Shown: in pieces, positions 46,801-53,735 of the stretch
Numbering within the stretch: position 1 is the first letter of the stretch
Layout: each line of letters starts with the position of its first letter
Source: an uncultured Clostridia bacterium
GTDB taxonomy: Bacteria; Bacillota; Clostridia; Christensenellales; UBA1242
Assembly (NCBI GenBank): GCA_934747385.1
Contig: CAKVGK010000001.1
Location: 248,001 to 312,000 of the forward strand
Length of the DNA: 64,000 nucleotides
Direction: 5' to 3'
Notes under the pieces: model-generated
What the model saw: only the letters and a program-made list of their open reading frames with translations
Databases searched by the model: none
Told to the model about the DNA's origin: nothing
Translations under genes and position numbers: made by a program

Positions 46801-49800
46801 GGGTTTTCAACGCCTACTTTTTGAATATTGCTGCCTTGAAGAACAATTTTATTGAACCAATATTGAGTGTAGAATAAGAAATAGTCGCATGCTTCTGGGT
46901 TGAAAACTGAATACGCTTTAACTAAAATGTAATTTTTTCCGCTAACACCTTTGAAATAGATTTCATTATTGTTAACAATGCTTGCATATTCATAACCTTT
47001 AATGATTTTGTAAACAATACCGCCAATTGTGTTTTTATCATTTGGAACTTTTGAAAGCGTCACCAAATCTTCAATATTATGAGTGTTGATTTCCGCTCTC
47101 TTTGAAGCATCTGCGTCAAAATAATAATTTACAATCGCAGTTTCTGTGATATGATGCTTAACAATTTCGTTTATTTCTGTGTCAACTATGTCTGTGTCGA
47201 CATTGTTATTGTATTTACTATCATAGAATGATGCAATTTCTTTTAATTTTTCTTTATTTAAAATAATGTTAATTTCAGATGGAATTAATAAGTAATTATT
47301 CTTTAAATATGGAGCAAAGAATTTATATTCTTGTTTGTTCCCGTTTTCAGCAATATGTTCGCAAACAAAAGTGTTGTAACCAGAATTTGTCGCCCAAACT
47401 TCAGCTGTACTATTTATTCCGCTTATTGTAATTTCATTGAAACCATCTTTATTTGCGATTGCCCAGTCTGAATAACTCGCACCATTAACTGAGAAGCCAT
47501 TAGTTGTAAATTCAATTTTATAACAATTTGTATATAAAGATGAACTTGCTGCGCCAACAATTGAACCAATAAAGTAAGAGTTGCTTGCGCCATTTGTAAG
47601 CAATTCAACATTTGTGCCTTTTAAATTTGCGCGAACATAACATTGGTTAACCACTCCAGCATTTGAAATGCCATAAACATTTTTGCCTGAAACTGAATAG
47701 AATGTTGAATCTTTAACAAAGTTGTCCACAGCACAGGTTGAGATTTGAACATTTTCGTCAGCAGCAACAACAATGCCTGCTGCATCACCATTTGTATTGC
47801 TAACATAACCTATATTCTTCTGCCTTTGGATTTCAATGCCTGAATTGAAAATATCCGCCAATCTCAATGAAATAAATTTAATTCCAGTGATCGCCCCACC
47901 TGTTGCCTGACCAACAACGCCCGCAGCCGCCAAATTTGAATTGTTGCTGTCGGCCTCAACATTTACGCCAAGCAAAATAGAGTTTTGAATGGTTGTGCCA
48001 TCGGTCTTGCCCGCAATGCCCGCAGCAAAACCAGTAGATTGCGCTGAAACTAAAATCTCGCCCATTAAAACCAAGTTTTGAATGGTTGCATTTATTCCAG
48101 CAATACCTGCCACACCGCCAACCAAAACATTTGTGGTTTTTGAATTTTCACTAATATTTACAATATCAACTGACAATCCAACATTAAATCCAAGTTCTTT
48201 CAAATCACTTGGTTGTAAGTAACTGCCTGAAATTTTACCGGTCAAACTGCCCGCAACACCACCAAAATGCAATGTTCCAGTGCTGAATGAAGTTTCAATT
48301 GCACCTTTAACCACAACTTTTGAACCGTCCAAGGCAAAATTAGTTGCCAATTCACCTGCAACACCGCCCATGAAAACATTTGACGCAATTTTACCGTCCG
48401 CAAGGTTAATATTTGAAAAGTTAACATTGAATTCAACATTTTCAATTGTAACGCCTTGTTCAATTACGCCAGCCAAACCACCAATATAAACTGCCCTATC
48501 TCTGCTGGTTTGTTCTATCTCAACTGAAGCGAAACTAACATTCAAATTTAAGTCAGTCACTGCTGCGCCAGTTGCCAACTTTGCAAAAATACCAAGATAT
48601 AAATCATCCGTCCTAGCAACTTCACCCACAACAATGTTCAAATTGCGGTTTTCACTTGCAACGCTGCCAGACGCTTGAATGATTTCATTTTTACCGCTGA
48701 TTGAGCCTGAAAAAGTGTTGAAAGTTATATGGTTATTGATTGTTAAATCTCTTGCCAAAACATAGTGGGAAGTTAGGTTGTTTTTAATATTTTCAAAATC
48801 TTTTTCAGTGTTAATGCGATATCTTGCTTTAACCGAGCCATCTGTGATTGTTATGAAGAGTTCTGTGAAGTTATCATAAGTTTGGCTGGTTTCGTTAAAA
48901 GAGTCTTGAGCAACAAGGCGCAAAACAAACATTCCGCCACCAAGTGCTTTTTGTGCAGTTATTGTTATAGTATTTTTTGAAATATCAATACCAAGTCTGT
49001 TTTCAGCCTTTACAATTTCAATTCGACGAGCCTTGCCATTTTCTTCAATAACGTTGCCATTGTCGTCTTGTTGAATTTGGAACAATTGATAATCCAAATC
49101 GTCATATTTAACATTTACGTCTTTATCGTAAACAACTTTTGCATTAAAACTCGATTGAACAGAGCCGTTATCTGGTGTCTCAATAAAGGACATATAAAGG
49201 TTAGGAATGTTATTTTCATTCACCAAACTCTCGCCAGACAATTCAATGCCAGAAGAAGCAGTGTAATCGCCAAAATTGATTGTTATTGAATTTGTTATTT
49301 GAAGTTCGTTGTCAAAACTATATGCTGAAAGCATTAAAATCAATTGTTTTGCTGAACCTTCTGGTTTCTTAATCAATTTAACAGTCAAGTTACCACTCAA
49401 ACTGCTTAAATAGCCAGTTAAGTTGCCATTATTGTCAAGGTTCAACTTTGTGTCACCAGCGTAGATTTCCACATATCTTGCAGAATAATTCACACAATTC
49501 AATTTAATAGCATTTGCATTGTCAAAACTTTTATTTCCGCTGAATGAAACCGAGGAAGAAGGACTTGAAATTAAACTTCTTGCCGAATAACTCAATGTTG
49601 TACTTGCAACTTTTGGATATTTTTCGTTTATGTAAACAATCTGGTTTGAACTGCCGGTTGCAAAACTCATGTCTATTCTGTTAACGCTGTTAAACACGGC
49701 AACTTCAAAATTAATTATTGAAGGTGTTGCTTGCTCAATTGCACCCGATTCACTATTTTTAATGTAGTAGTTTATGTTAGCTGTCAATTGAGAAGTTTGC

Positions 49801-52091
49801 CCGCCATTAACTCCCCAAATTTGGAATTTATTTGCGCTGCTTGGGTTGCCAATTGCAATAAAGTTAACTGCATTGCCAGTCCTTGTTAAAGTCACATTCG
49901 CCACAGTGGATTGGCCAAAATTTCCGTCTGCCAAAATTTGACCAAATTGAATTTCACTTTTGAGATTTACATTGTTAACAATTGCATAGTTCCAAACATT
50001 ATCGTCGCCAAGTCTGAATATATTTGAGCCCTCAGTTTTAATTGAGAAACTTCCATTTGAGGCAACAAACACACTCTTCAAAGTAAAAGAATTTTCAAAC
50101 AAAGCATAGCCGTCTTGCTCGCCTGCTGAAATAGTTACAGCTGCACTTGTTGCCGAATTCGTTGCTTTAACTGGAATGCTGTAAATTGAATATGATTCGC
50201 CAGCCTGTTGCCCAGTTCTTTCACTCACAATGCTTGCACTTGAAAAATCTTCTTCCAAATTAATTGCGGTTTTTCCGTTTATGAAAGTGAATTTAGAGCC
50301 ATTTTGCATTGAAAGATTAATGCTGCCCAACGCTAGGTTATTGCCAGAGTAGTAAACTTTTAAATACAACTTTGTTTCATTTTTGGCGTCGGTTAAAAAT
50401 GTTTTGTCAATAAAATTTTCAGTTCCTTCCAAAGATGAAAACAATTCAAACCTGTTGGCTGTAACAACCTTTTGAACATTAAGAGTGTATGGTGCAAGGT
50501 AACCACCAGTGCTATCTTCTGTTTTAAGCAAGGTTGTGAACATGATTTTTTGGTTATTCAAATCTGCATTTTGTGCAAAATTGACTGTAATCGTTGAGCC
50601 ATTGATAACTGACATCGTGTATTTTTCACCATTAATGGTTTGAGGTGTTATAATTTCAACATTTCTGCCAGTGATTTGCAAACCCTCTGTTGCACTTATT
50701 AGCACAGAGTGACCCATATTGTCGTTTGGTAAAACATCAACCAAAAGGTTTAAACCTGCATAACTTGATGAAGAGTTTGTGCTTGAATAAATTTTTCCAA
50801 GTGAAAATTCATTTTGGGTTTGTCCATTCAATGTTATGTCTTTAACCACACTGCGTTTGGTTATGTTTATAGTTGCTGCGTATCTTGGAGTTTGAACCAC
50901 ATAGTTTAAGCCATGAACCACCAATTCAAATTTAACCTCACATTTTGGATAGGTTAAATATGTTTCTTCATCGGCACTTATCTCGTACTTAAATAAATTT
51001 CTGTTGTCAGAAGTTGCCTGTTGAAGCAATTGAATTCTCATTCCGTGATAATTATTATCGTCCATATCAATCAACTGTCCGTCAACATACACATTCAAAC
51101 TATAGTACGCTTTTTCGCCGTCAGCAGTAATAACACCGTCAATATACTTGCTGTTGTATTGGTCTTGAATGTTTGCAATGCCCGCATAGAGTTCAAATTT
51201 AGACTCGCTGCCATTGTTTACATACAATGTTTTGTTTTGAATAGGCTCGGAAGTGTTTGGACTTTCAGTCAACACAGGTGCATTTGAACTGTTCAAATCT
51301 TCAATAACATAAACGTCAAATGTTGCGCTAATTTCATTGTCTTCGCTAGAATAATAGCGAGAAGTTGCTTTAATTTTCACAATTGGGGTCACACTTGAAT
51401 CAAATCCAGTTTTGATTTCAAGAATGTTGCCGTTTAAAGAAATTCTGTTGGAAGAAGAACTAACTTCAAGCCATTCGTCGGTGTTCCTGTAATAACCAAG
51501 ACTGGCAATAGAATAGTCAACCGCTGTTTGATTTGTGTTGATTGGGTCGAATATCAAAGCACTTTTATTTTGGTTGGCTGAAATGAGGCTGTCCAAATTA
51601 ACGGACTGACCAACCGTAAGGGCCGGCTTAAAACTGGTGTTTGCGGTTATGTTTTTCAAACTCTCAAAAATGTTTAAGCGGAAACTTGTTTCTTTGCCAG
51701 ACTTTGTTTCGTAAATTCTAATTGAGGAAGACTTTACTCCATCAACGGCCAAAGCAAAGCTTTCGTCTTGCTTAACAATTTTTGAAAAGGAAGAACTATT
51801 TTCGGAAACCACAATATCGTCAATGTACTTTGACTTAACATTTTTAATGTTCACTTTAAAGACAAGGTTGCTTCCATTTTCGTCAATCTTTAATTCGTCA
51901 TTCTCGTTGCCAAAGTTTAATGAAAGATTAGAACCAACATCTCTCCATTGGTCAATCTCTCCATTTTCATTAACAAAAGCATACTGAATAGCAAATTCCA
52001 TTTTCTTGTATCTGTTTGCACAGGCGGACAAAAATCCACAAGACAGAACAAATGCAATCACTATAAAAATGTTAAATAGTCTCTTCCTCAT
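31803..52091 (-). CDS. Giant GLUG-repeat surface lipoprotein, 6762 residues
   Basis: One uninterrupted frame of 20.3 kb. The start has GGTGAGGGG and begins MRKRLFNIFIV with lipobox LSAC (Cys24), so the protein should be lipid-anchored and exposed. Residues to about 1080 look like tandem Ig-like beta domains. GLUG-type arrays follow at about 1080-1600, 2540-3560 and 3590-5750, with more Ig-like sequence at about 1650-2500; typical units are VVGGLIGLDILSN and AGGLIAASVGATI. A Gly/Ser/Thr/Glu linker of about 50 residues (GSTG, STGE units) lies at about 4688-4738. The last 950 residues (from about 5810) differ: no GLUG, many Tyr and Asn, and a strongly hydrophobic hairpin at about 6015-6085. Codon use also changes there. 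It has its own consensus promoter. A giant adhesin is the likely role; the C-terminal domain is not recognised. Confidence 0.85.
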   Translation of the reverse strand: MRKRLFNIFIVIAFVLSCGFLSACANRYKKMEFAIQYAFVNENGEIDQWRDVGSNLSLNFGNENDELKIDENGSNLVFKVNIKNVKSKYIDDIVVSENSSSFSKIVKQDESFALAVDGVKSSSIRIYETKSGKETSFRLNIFESLKNITANTSFKPALTVGQSVNLDSLISANQNKSALIFDPINTNQTAVDYSIASLGYYRNTDEWLEVSSSSNRISLNGNILEIKTGFDSSVTPIVKIKATSRYYSSEDNEISATFDVYVIEDLNSSNAPVLTESPNTSEPIQNKTLYVNNGSESKFELYAGIANIQDQYNSKYIDGVITADGEKAYYSLNVYVDGQLIDMDDNNYHGMRIQLLQQATSDNRNLFKYEISADEETYLTYPKCEVKFELVVHGLNYVVQTPRYAATINITKRSVVKDITLNGQTQNEFSLGKIYSSTNSSSSYAGLNLLVDVLPNDNMGHSVLISATEGLQITGRNVEIITPQTINGEKYTMSVINGSTITVNFAQNADLNNQKIMFTTLLKTEDSTGGYLAPYTLNVQKVVTANRFELFSSLEGTENFIDKTFLTDAKNETKLYLKVYYSGNNLALGSINLSMQNGSKFTFINGKTAINLEEDFSSASIVSERTGQQAGESYSIYSIPVKATNSATSAAVTISAGEQDGYALFENSFTLKSVFVASNGSFSIKTEGSNIFRLGDDNVWNYAIVNNVNLKSEIQFGQILADGNFGQSTVANVTLTRTGNAVNFIAIGNPSSANKFQIWGVNGGQTSQLTANINYYIKNSESGAIEQATPSIINFEVAVFNSVNRIDMSFATGSSNQIVYINEKYPKVASTTLSYSARSLISSPSSSVSFSGNKSFDNANAIKLNCVNYSARYVEIYAGDTKLNLDNNGNLTGYLSSLSGNLTVKLIKKPEGSAKQLILMLSAYSFDNELQITNSITINFGDYTASSGIELSGESLVNENNIPNLYMSFIETPDNGSVQSSFNAKVVYDKDVNVKYDDLDYQLFQIQQDDNGNVIEENGKARRIEIVKAENRLGIDISKNTITITAQKALGGGMFVLRLVAQDSFNETSQTYDNFTELFITITDGSVKARYRINTEKDFENIKNNLTSHYVLARDLTINNHITFNTFSGSISGKNEIIQASGSVASENRNLNIVVGEVARTDDLYLGIFAKLATGAAVTDLNLNVSFASVEIEQTSRDRAVYIGGLAGVIEQGVTIENVEFNVNFSNINLADGKIASNVFMGGVAGELATNFALDGSKVVVKGAIETSFSTGTLHFGGVAGSLTGKISGSYLQPSDLKELGFNVGLSVDIVNISENSKTTNVLVGGVAGIAGINATIQNLVLMGEILVSAQSTGFAAGIAGKTDGTTIQNSILLGVNVEADSNNSNLAAAGVVGQATGGAITGIKFISLRLADIFNSGIEIQRQKNIGYVSNTNGDAAGIVVAADENVQISTCAVDNFVKDSTFYSVSGKNVYGISNAGVVNQCYVRANLKGTNVELLTNGASNSYFIGSIVGAASSSLYTNCYKIEFTTNGFSVNGASYSDWAIANKDGFNEITISGINSTAEVWATNSGYNTFVCEHIAENGNKQEYKFFAPYLKNNYLLIPSEINIILNKEKLKEIASFYDSKYNNNVDTDIVDTEINEIVKHHITETAIVNYYFDADASKRAEINTHNIEDLVTLSKVPNDKNTIGGIVYKIIKGYEYASIVNNNEIYFKGVSGKNYILVKAYSVFNPEACDYFLFYTQYWFNKIVLQGSNIQKVGVENPVYQLDSYKGAKNLDLEVLASNSYKGSNYSSLFDISDIEKYIKIEFSELGNNAPITITKNQNLFNHFIINSKDKDGLDTSVPVTFTVKLNKTQYFGEDIYPQDGGKDVWEENLASATLNINITSSATALEFNTDQLEGESGETFALTATLHTGYVGKYDGTNKAEDNDKVKITNSGDVARFEEPNHDSLRMKFEVLQGQAEYERLFAQANAETILDLFDIVAYNTYNSLDKTYTYKISIQLKDKYQTRYLTDSIVFGVRIFAKTNEDIDGDTEIKITINPSRLSTSIIINNYAATSAEAMGNYTHLITSSQVETANITPGGNGGVLTIRMQPSYAHIKQLTLKSSELYVPSLNANVKVRFEQLIYHTTLDKYISISPSCTLTEDNLGVYLNLASSTTDGINYSFNGTIYIHVVLDKKFSGLADEIKLTLDVTNADDTHIVKTKSLVTDFLPGVELEYDSQYEITPKDADKDIKYYLVQQKTYNNIATLKIYGYQFNANPTVSITYLDGEPVGLDIDSQWIDDQSSLVPNADGSYSMRLKIGMRNNVEKAFKVTVGMSLINNAEIVSNSKSIVFYPTDYILNAENTEFGFGSNLSLAINQARDLEFSFATQNEFVDNSNDIYTKLLQDLEDEVLATDAEFEGKSLLSLTDEEKASLKTKKFEKLKAMFSYKVNDAGQTSTFAEGSEMFIVSTTNYGSDEENVTYLNLKAKGSFKTSVTFSVNYQYELDEEQSVYKLKFGSASNTYPYRLTITFNMEFYTATTRESAFAISSADQMFDSAGNCILGEGQNYVLTEDIEVEICKPITTKIASLDGNNKKIKIKNFVVTSDSSSSETAGYYGLFATIDASTLIYNLVVDYSEFNTILNGQLSLAYENVTSVVFGGLAAVNNGLIYNCDVVNAGRNTKTVNLLVNNSTSTTITFGGLVGINNGTITNSRVGRSQFTKIKATDSSQSSYTEEFGALNFVIGNRTLGSGQGFQTYMGGFVGINNAEAVVSSSYIANTSLYTYSINDKNTESKIAGFVAENAGRIAYSYVKGLESTISNDSPYSTGAKVEAYANANIAGFVYDNLTGANINNCFANIELVSKSAFMAGFVFRNNSGAKIAQCYAACTFSNVNGDTSLTITPEQPFVGADTTGVLSNGELENCYWYKDLAGSQKFIVAEEDGKPQATGLSLANFANTSNLVNFVFVLSNSRNDREEGIWSFYDNRGNNVKLPELTIANNVAHSFRYKSGESTTEDGIISTYTYATKFALGSKANPDIISSVQEFNDVFTKYGTTSEFTGYVRFIDDIDFASDKTAIKTRRQFVLGGTKQDTNVVTSSRTSVDGNGMSINNIYLDVGEDKEESVGLFAQINQAYVKNLNLTFSNGKFSTANSIYSGGLAGKITDSVIINISLDGANTTIQGANLVGGLAGFVHGQSLIYGISSNLNVATILSNTTELYSSTKQAASVNNNYEKTLSYAGGIVGVMDVNTRSYSNEGYNLSYLHINDNAVSENPSLLIVADYAGGVAGYIGKNVKATRLTFNVGPNNRIDGQYSAGGLIAASVGATIEASKVSAADEDNAQFKFDANIAKYVLDMTAGLDIENIGNTNLIESYNFGGGLIGVSIGSTIFSCYSKAGFYSGNVVGGLIGLDILSNSNYNYAVSFLDFANGNMETLKTVGGLVGKYDNASNTTFGKVYSGLGNKTVGQSYLFSTIILDNSAYNQVEKSYTDNGKEYNVEFNNFIGEDNVKDHQVSQVYVGEINYTHADKTNLITETKTTGTIKKQMQDLYALEYPDVQLSTYIAVFGIWDSKYWNLNTNKYYFPLLTDEQNDNYEQIKGTNDFDKIKNNPSGSFKITEDIDMLKYNGGDNFVFDVEFTGVLIGEKPDGTTPKVYNLHVAASNSNDDAGLFRATSGATFRNIEFSWMENGVGYNNGNAVSIKNFSGLSGQDEPRGENPTEKVSTRISAVYVTVGRTSSNTQTAGAELFKSGSTITGFAGLIYDATGTNIINSSFSGLVTANIKDSEKEAVGGIVAKGKTATDVENTDNNNTMSIVNTNVGKEQTTKFNFNANNISNISIGALAGKLSTTAVSGNLVNNVTIEMNRGSTTATNYMAGTNYMAGLIGYVEDCNIENNKTVTTLTNNATNSDAAGSTNIAGLIGGYTLSTEGSGRKLENNHVNTKITTTGSVNLFASAGIARVATQFETKIIQSLFTGSITASATNSTIGGAVANAKTDKESVGVNVLFDQVLANVNIASTAKASDTATKTLIGGLFGEIVGNAKLSNTMNMGRIIPTIDGSSASGTHNYKIGGLAGKAQSVYLLETSYSFSLTSVLSNNIKGSAAVRNESKNTGALFGEIEKLYVGDENSNTDYNTAAGKTNNNADIYYSTDFALVPEDSKLGTNISAGVFIRKEDYHQKAIQAGLWSKTKGKLSSVQNSHIPYISSLLEPMREFEVFKNSTDEYVEGSAANPKTDYSSLVAQDNVYFLLTMQDSDKINYENAEVKGILVGDGGIAKKFHVKTISEKSAISNIHVAGNGEEFTAFADVNNGVIFNASVSGNVKLTAENGLFATTNSGLISFSNCSADISAGGSISAIAFANSGVISSCYVTGNIEVENGKAYTIAYQNKVNDNSGYIYNCYAASYVNVADAGEDKISLVGLEDGETAINGSNNFVDSLATPKDSQFNGTGAENKGAEKLNTYQLMSNVKNKDGKDITLLAGNWFTTAAEGKINLKATTFGYNYNYPIYNFNKYNMLTEGSELQLQEMLNVRATGDGSDNKNFEISHLGVLSSIQGVIANEDGSGKKYKLTHDLDGFISKNESGNITNITWNAVGAYSSVSGFSGVDANAKIGFTGTFDGGYKKADETKISKHVIKNLSKNGLFTNINGATFSNIKFEGDFTGIVNSGALGCDIIEGGATVENVDISSLELTTGSTEGYYGMLFGSYTGLNTSSSTGGTGSTETGSGSTGSGTTEAGSTGEGSTGESGSTGETGSTESGTSSTNVVTIKNLITKKTSTSGNNGANGARMTSNNNADKAVYYGLLFGKVENGTVNVNESPADGLYIDFNFGGNTVGTAGGLVGLANGLTLSADNSGTIVDLKLTNHQAIGGLIGSTTSEQSTIKNFDVQFEVNSESADFSASNFGGMICSVAGGSIKFDSCTIKENESSNLKGLKISMLDKGGYYGLLASSITSGSLTLGSALTIDGVYIVGYKGTYENSDNDLTQGFGGFVGLMSGGTLNISAQTAFAPKLASYTCANLGGIVGKYVRETDDEKNALIKIDGLGEGIQLKGVKNVGGVVGYTTTNVNFDSSNNYMTNGTKIATLTTSTEDKFAADLKTAENWGGLIGCFAGNNNDENTEKAYQILSGAINGNTIEIDNTINGLSVTNVGGVAGYMKSGIIKQCENKAKIDGGKTTSTSGKVDFYSIMQTTGQDGTTKTTARFINVGGVVGMVEKGLVLSCKNTAEISAYQTVGGIVGYNKGEIRGKFTKLEISATTAAEIKKVQDGTAYFTLNENNEYVQQFNLGETLAEGTYYYIDSVETNGKITGAINVGGVVGYNGVGGKIYGISYNGQVSGNTNVGGLVGFAPNGEISGNSVGVASSTSTATPAEGESTDIGTEIRGIFLHTNVDKGNNQGNFYTIPTSIGGLIGSTGKANTVTVNANIVETNITSVAEGASTDSGKNRGTNVVSTISNYMFKDDDVTSKSESSELVSLDFAGATNLEQLKVQFNEISTGWGGLIGTTSSKTALNGIDSNVADSKAYITTNKITTNMNMAGTDNKNASNVAVNVGAYFGAYYIDKTEGDTFIALPDLQNNSSVNGAYCVGGAVGYVYVTDLSGSGGAGTVYTYDYAPTKTINVQQYGLGMYVGGVFGRAKANFAKLSVNNNVNLHTDSSYYIGGLIGKFEGTNLGAESKENVTMLGDEVKNVGGLVGMLKVEGNSSSNSITVQGTHSRAFTINTIQNENYYDAPSNYEAIDSDNENEVTLYAMATYVNQDSFIISGSSSDKIINMDHNPLYEEKINNTYYTTQGWHKDYTAFKTMQRCIPMNENNGAPWDSITTIYDAENIKAVATVQASDTNNTLQIYVNNLYKNHIGYRNVYYTGNEDNRKYVYKDGSKYYNFDGTDASSADYQLMKEYSDGEIGKVKYTVYEPYSDNPILYSKFGWAKIYFGINHKDNNYYITTPSSSYKSGLSADYVKMPTYYYLDMDILNSNDSSKYESEHYKTYYNTLSFEYKAKYDMDRLSDSGSMFEMTGGFTKVWSSVSARQAQQEAWDAIENINGWMIAADAAVSVISLILMFCGIGGIVKAAHLAAKKSAKLAIKWVLKKVSTKVLIPLAVGVTVNLITIPRVQAMSNANSNLGYIMQNQSGKSSGYLSTMYFRSLSYTGDGEYGVLDSYSDNICYIEGQTYQLYSTTRPSDYFSNLWMKYGGEDAAIYASNEEDLMPTEGIQVICRKYVYKDGYYWINAKASKVSYIPTNLFNQSVYKDMKKLPYVSEDETGRYYVYGTYNDGEYSFGNNLADDNRLTYNGDGTYSLNNSTGLSEASVTKTETLKFVYDPNYNTSNKILGYHYIQGIYYSPNGNRGLGLTKYAHYSSTKLDSKPEGNSGYDYITRFETITTYLSLGRPLNEDDVGKTYYTDSKGGGKFVCGEEDIGKENIYYQNVEYKPYYCELESINTSPNSTGGEIIEIYPDTNAFKTKPYLNNTRNEEAKDNDSIFQRTDNDTAENVITMEATYYLWEGGYLLNPNRKDENVGFGKVMFNNAEDYSFTFNGKIISSDVENQYRNTDKTLMGIDSSEDVYLEKVNGYVEIHYNPNNKSDYLIENFSTEVSKCHNGKGTIDGHEYMCESVQATRYILYVSDYSYSIGRMDNNNYIDDGKLYTIDLTYPNDIDQNSLNYNKYLNIEGENGFVKENQIYTRYKYLNLPKLFTAYNYGNGASGQLDNCIDKLGNWWNPPKSSDLDGYNNEVRNGGTGTNYRFYSRSGDPNSSYSRTTKLCESANILLCGKYYNFDSSINKWDSKQAGRFEIK
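37874..38033 (-). repeat. Low-complexity Gly/Ser/Thr/Glu linker coding repeat
   Basis: Imperfect tandem codon repeats for GSTG, ESGSTGET and similar units, about 50 residues, inside the giant gene. Such repeats change length readily by slippage in steps of three bases. Confidence 0.8.
40513..40548 (-). repeat. Tandem 18-base duplication in the giant gene
   Basis: GCCATGTAGTTAGTTCCA (40513-40530) is followed directly by the nearly same 18 bases (40531-40548, the last two or three differ), duplicating TNYMAG in the protein. The near identity in DNA points to a recent slippage or unequal crossover. Confidence 0.85.
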
Positions 52092-52137
52092 AACCCCTCA
52101 CCTTAATTTGCGCTTTTTCAACACAATTATTAATTTT

Positions 52138-52166
52138 ATTATATAAAATTTAAGGTTTTAAGTCAA
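52138..52166 (-). promoter_or_regulatory. Promoter of the giant lipoprotein gene
   Basis: Minus-strand TTGACT (52166-52161), a 17-base AT-rich spacer and TATAAT (52143-52138), about 50 bases before the start codon. Confidence 0.85.
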
Positions 52167-52273
52167 ATAAAACAATAATTAAACAATAAAATAAAAAACC
52201 TTGCAAAATACTATTTTTAGCCGAATAAAATTATTTAATTTTTAAAAAAAATTTAAAAAATATTTAATTTTTA

Positions 52274-52301
52274 TTGTATTTTTCAATATTTTTGTTATAA
52301 T
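52274..52301 (+). promoter_or_regulatory. Promoter of the TtcA-like gene
   Basis: TTGTAT (52274-52279), a 16-base spacer and TATAAT (52296-52301), about 80 bases before the ATG, in very AT-rich sequence. Confidence 0.65.
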
Positions 52302-52378
52302 TTTTAAGAAATTAAAAAAATTTTGCTGTTTTTTAAATTTAATTTTAGAAAATCAAATCAATTAAAAGGAAAAATTTT

Positions 52379-53113
52379 ATGCAAAAAGTTTTAAGCACAA
52401 TGCGCAAGGCAATTGAAAAATATCACCTAATCAAGGACGGGGACAATATCGCCGTTGGTGTTTCAGGCGGTAAAGATAGTCTTGTTTTGTTGAAAGCATT
52501 GGCTGAATTTAAAAAATTTGGACTGTATAATTACACTCTTTGTGCGGTCACAATTGACAATTATTCTGGCGAAGTAAGTTACGATGGTTTAAAGAAATTT
52601 TGTGAAGAAATCAATGTTCCACTTCATATTGAACAGACCGATATAAACAAGGTTGTGTTTGAAATAAGAAAGGAAAAGAACCCTTGTTCACTCTGTGCAA
52701 AAATGAGAAGAGGAGCACTCAACTCAGTCTGTAAAAAGTTGGGTTGTAACAAGCTTGCGCTCGCACACCACAAGCAAGACGTTGTCACAACTTTCTTTAT
52801 GTCACTAATTTACGAAGGCAGGCTTGGCACAATGCAACCAATGAGCTACATGTCGAACACTGGCATAACCTTAATTCGTCCACTGTTTTTAACAGAGGAA
52901 AGCAAAATTATAAACGCAAGCAAAAGTTTCCCTATTTTAAAGAGCATTTGCCCAGCAAACGATAACAGTAAACGTAAGGAAATTAAAGACTTTGTAACCC
53001 AAGTTGAACACCAATTCCCAGGTGCAAGAAAAAGGATTGAATCTGCCATACTTTCACCCGAACGATACAATTTAATTCAGCAAGAATACCAAGAACAAAA
53101 TGAAAAAAATTAA
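52379..53113 (+). CDS. TtcA-like tRNA 2-thiolation enzyme
   Basis: A 244-residue member of the TtcA/TilS N-type ATP pyrophosphatase family, which activates a tRNA base with ATP and inserts sulphur (TtcA makes 2-thiocytidine at position 32). The PP-loop SGGKDSL is at about residue 30, the CSLC pair at about 103-106, and a further Cys in ICPAND near residue 195 can complete an Fe-S site, as in TtcA. The family also has Bacillota members without a proven substrate, so I withhold the symbol. AAAAGGA precedes the ATG. It lies alone between a promoter and a terminator. Confidence 0.85.
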   Translation: MQKVLSTMRKAIEKYHLIKDGDNIAVGVSGGKDSLVLLKALAEFKKFGLYNYTLCAVTIDNYSGEVSYDGLKKFCEEINVPLHIEQTDINKVVFEIRKEKNPCSLCAKMRRGALNSVCKKLGCNKLALAHHKQDVVTTFFMSLIYEGRLGTMQPMSYMSNTGITLIRPLFLTEESKIINASKSFPILKSICPANDNSKRKEIKDFVTQVEHQFPGARKRIESAILSPERYNLIQQEYQEQNEKN

Positions 53114-53138
53114 CAGCAGCCTTTGCTGTTTTTTTTTG
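53112..53138 (+). terminator. Terminator after the TtcA-like gene
   Basis: AACAGCA and TGCTGTT pair around GCCTT and are followed by eight or more T. Confidence 0.9.
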
Positions 53139-53240
53139 TTACCCTAAAGTAAACATTAAAAAGGGTTGAAATATTTAAAAGACAGGTATATTGGCAGAAG
53201 CTGCCAAAGCGTGACAAATTTTTTGTTTTTTCAATCAGTT

Positions 53241-53269
53241 TTGACATATTCCAACAAATTGCGCAATAG
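53241..53269 (+). promoter_or_regulatory. Possible spoIIID promoter
   Basis: Two readings overlap: TTGACA (53241-53246) with a poor -10 CAATAG 17 bases on, or a sigma-E-like ACATATT...CAATAGATT. In B. subtilis spoIIID is transcribed by sigma-E. The sequence does not decide. Confidence 0.35.
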
Positions 53270-53290
53270 ATTTTTGTTAAGGAGATAATT

Positions 53291-53581
53291 ATGAAAACAG
53301 AAATCTATTCTCGCCCTGTAACTCTTGCTCATCACATTATTGATAACAAAACCACAATTCGTGCCACCGCAAAATATTATGGTTTACCAAAAAGCACTGT
53401 CCACCACGACGTGAGCACAAAGTTGAAATATATTGACTATTCATTATATCTAAAAACCAAAAAGATTTTGGAAGAAAATTTTAGCGTCAAACATTTACAT
53501 GGCGGAGAAAGCACAAAACAAAAATATCTCGCTTTAAAAAAACAACCCAATAAAAATGATGAATTGGATTGTTTTGTGTAA
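53291..53581 (+). CDS. spoIIID: SpoIIID-family sporulation transcription regulator
   Basis: A 96-residue helix-turn-helix protein of the SpoIIID family, which in endospore formers switches gene expression in the mother cell after engulfment. Family marks are the HTH TIRATAKYYGLPKSTVHHDVS (in part), the segment ILEENFSVKHLHGGESTKQKY with its HxxGGExTKxKY motif, and a short charged tail. B. subtilis SpoIIID is 93 residues. AAGGAG precedes the ATG. Its presence suggests that the organism, or a recent ancestor, sporulates. Confidence 0.93.
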   Translation: MKTEIYSRPVTLAHHIIDNKTTIRATAKYYGLPKSTVHHDVSTKLKYIDYSLYLKTKKILEENFSVKHLHGGESTKQKYLALKKQPNKNDELDCFV

Positions 53582-53735
53582 ATTAAATTATTTTAAAAAA
53601 TAATTAATTAATATTTTTAATTAATAAAAAATAAAATTTTAATTTACAATTTAATAAAAAATTTAAAAAATATTTAAAATTTATTAAAAAATGCTAAAAA
53701 TTAAGTGTTTTTAATTAATTTTATTTATTTTTTTA

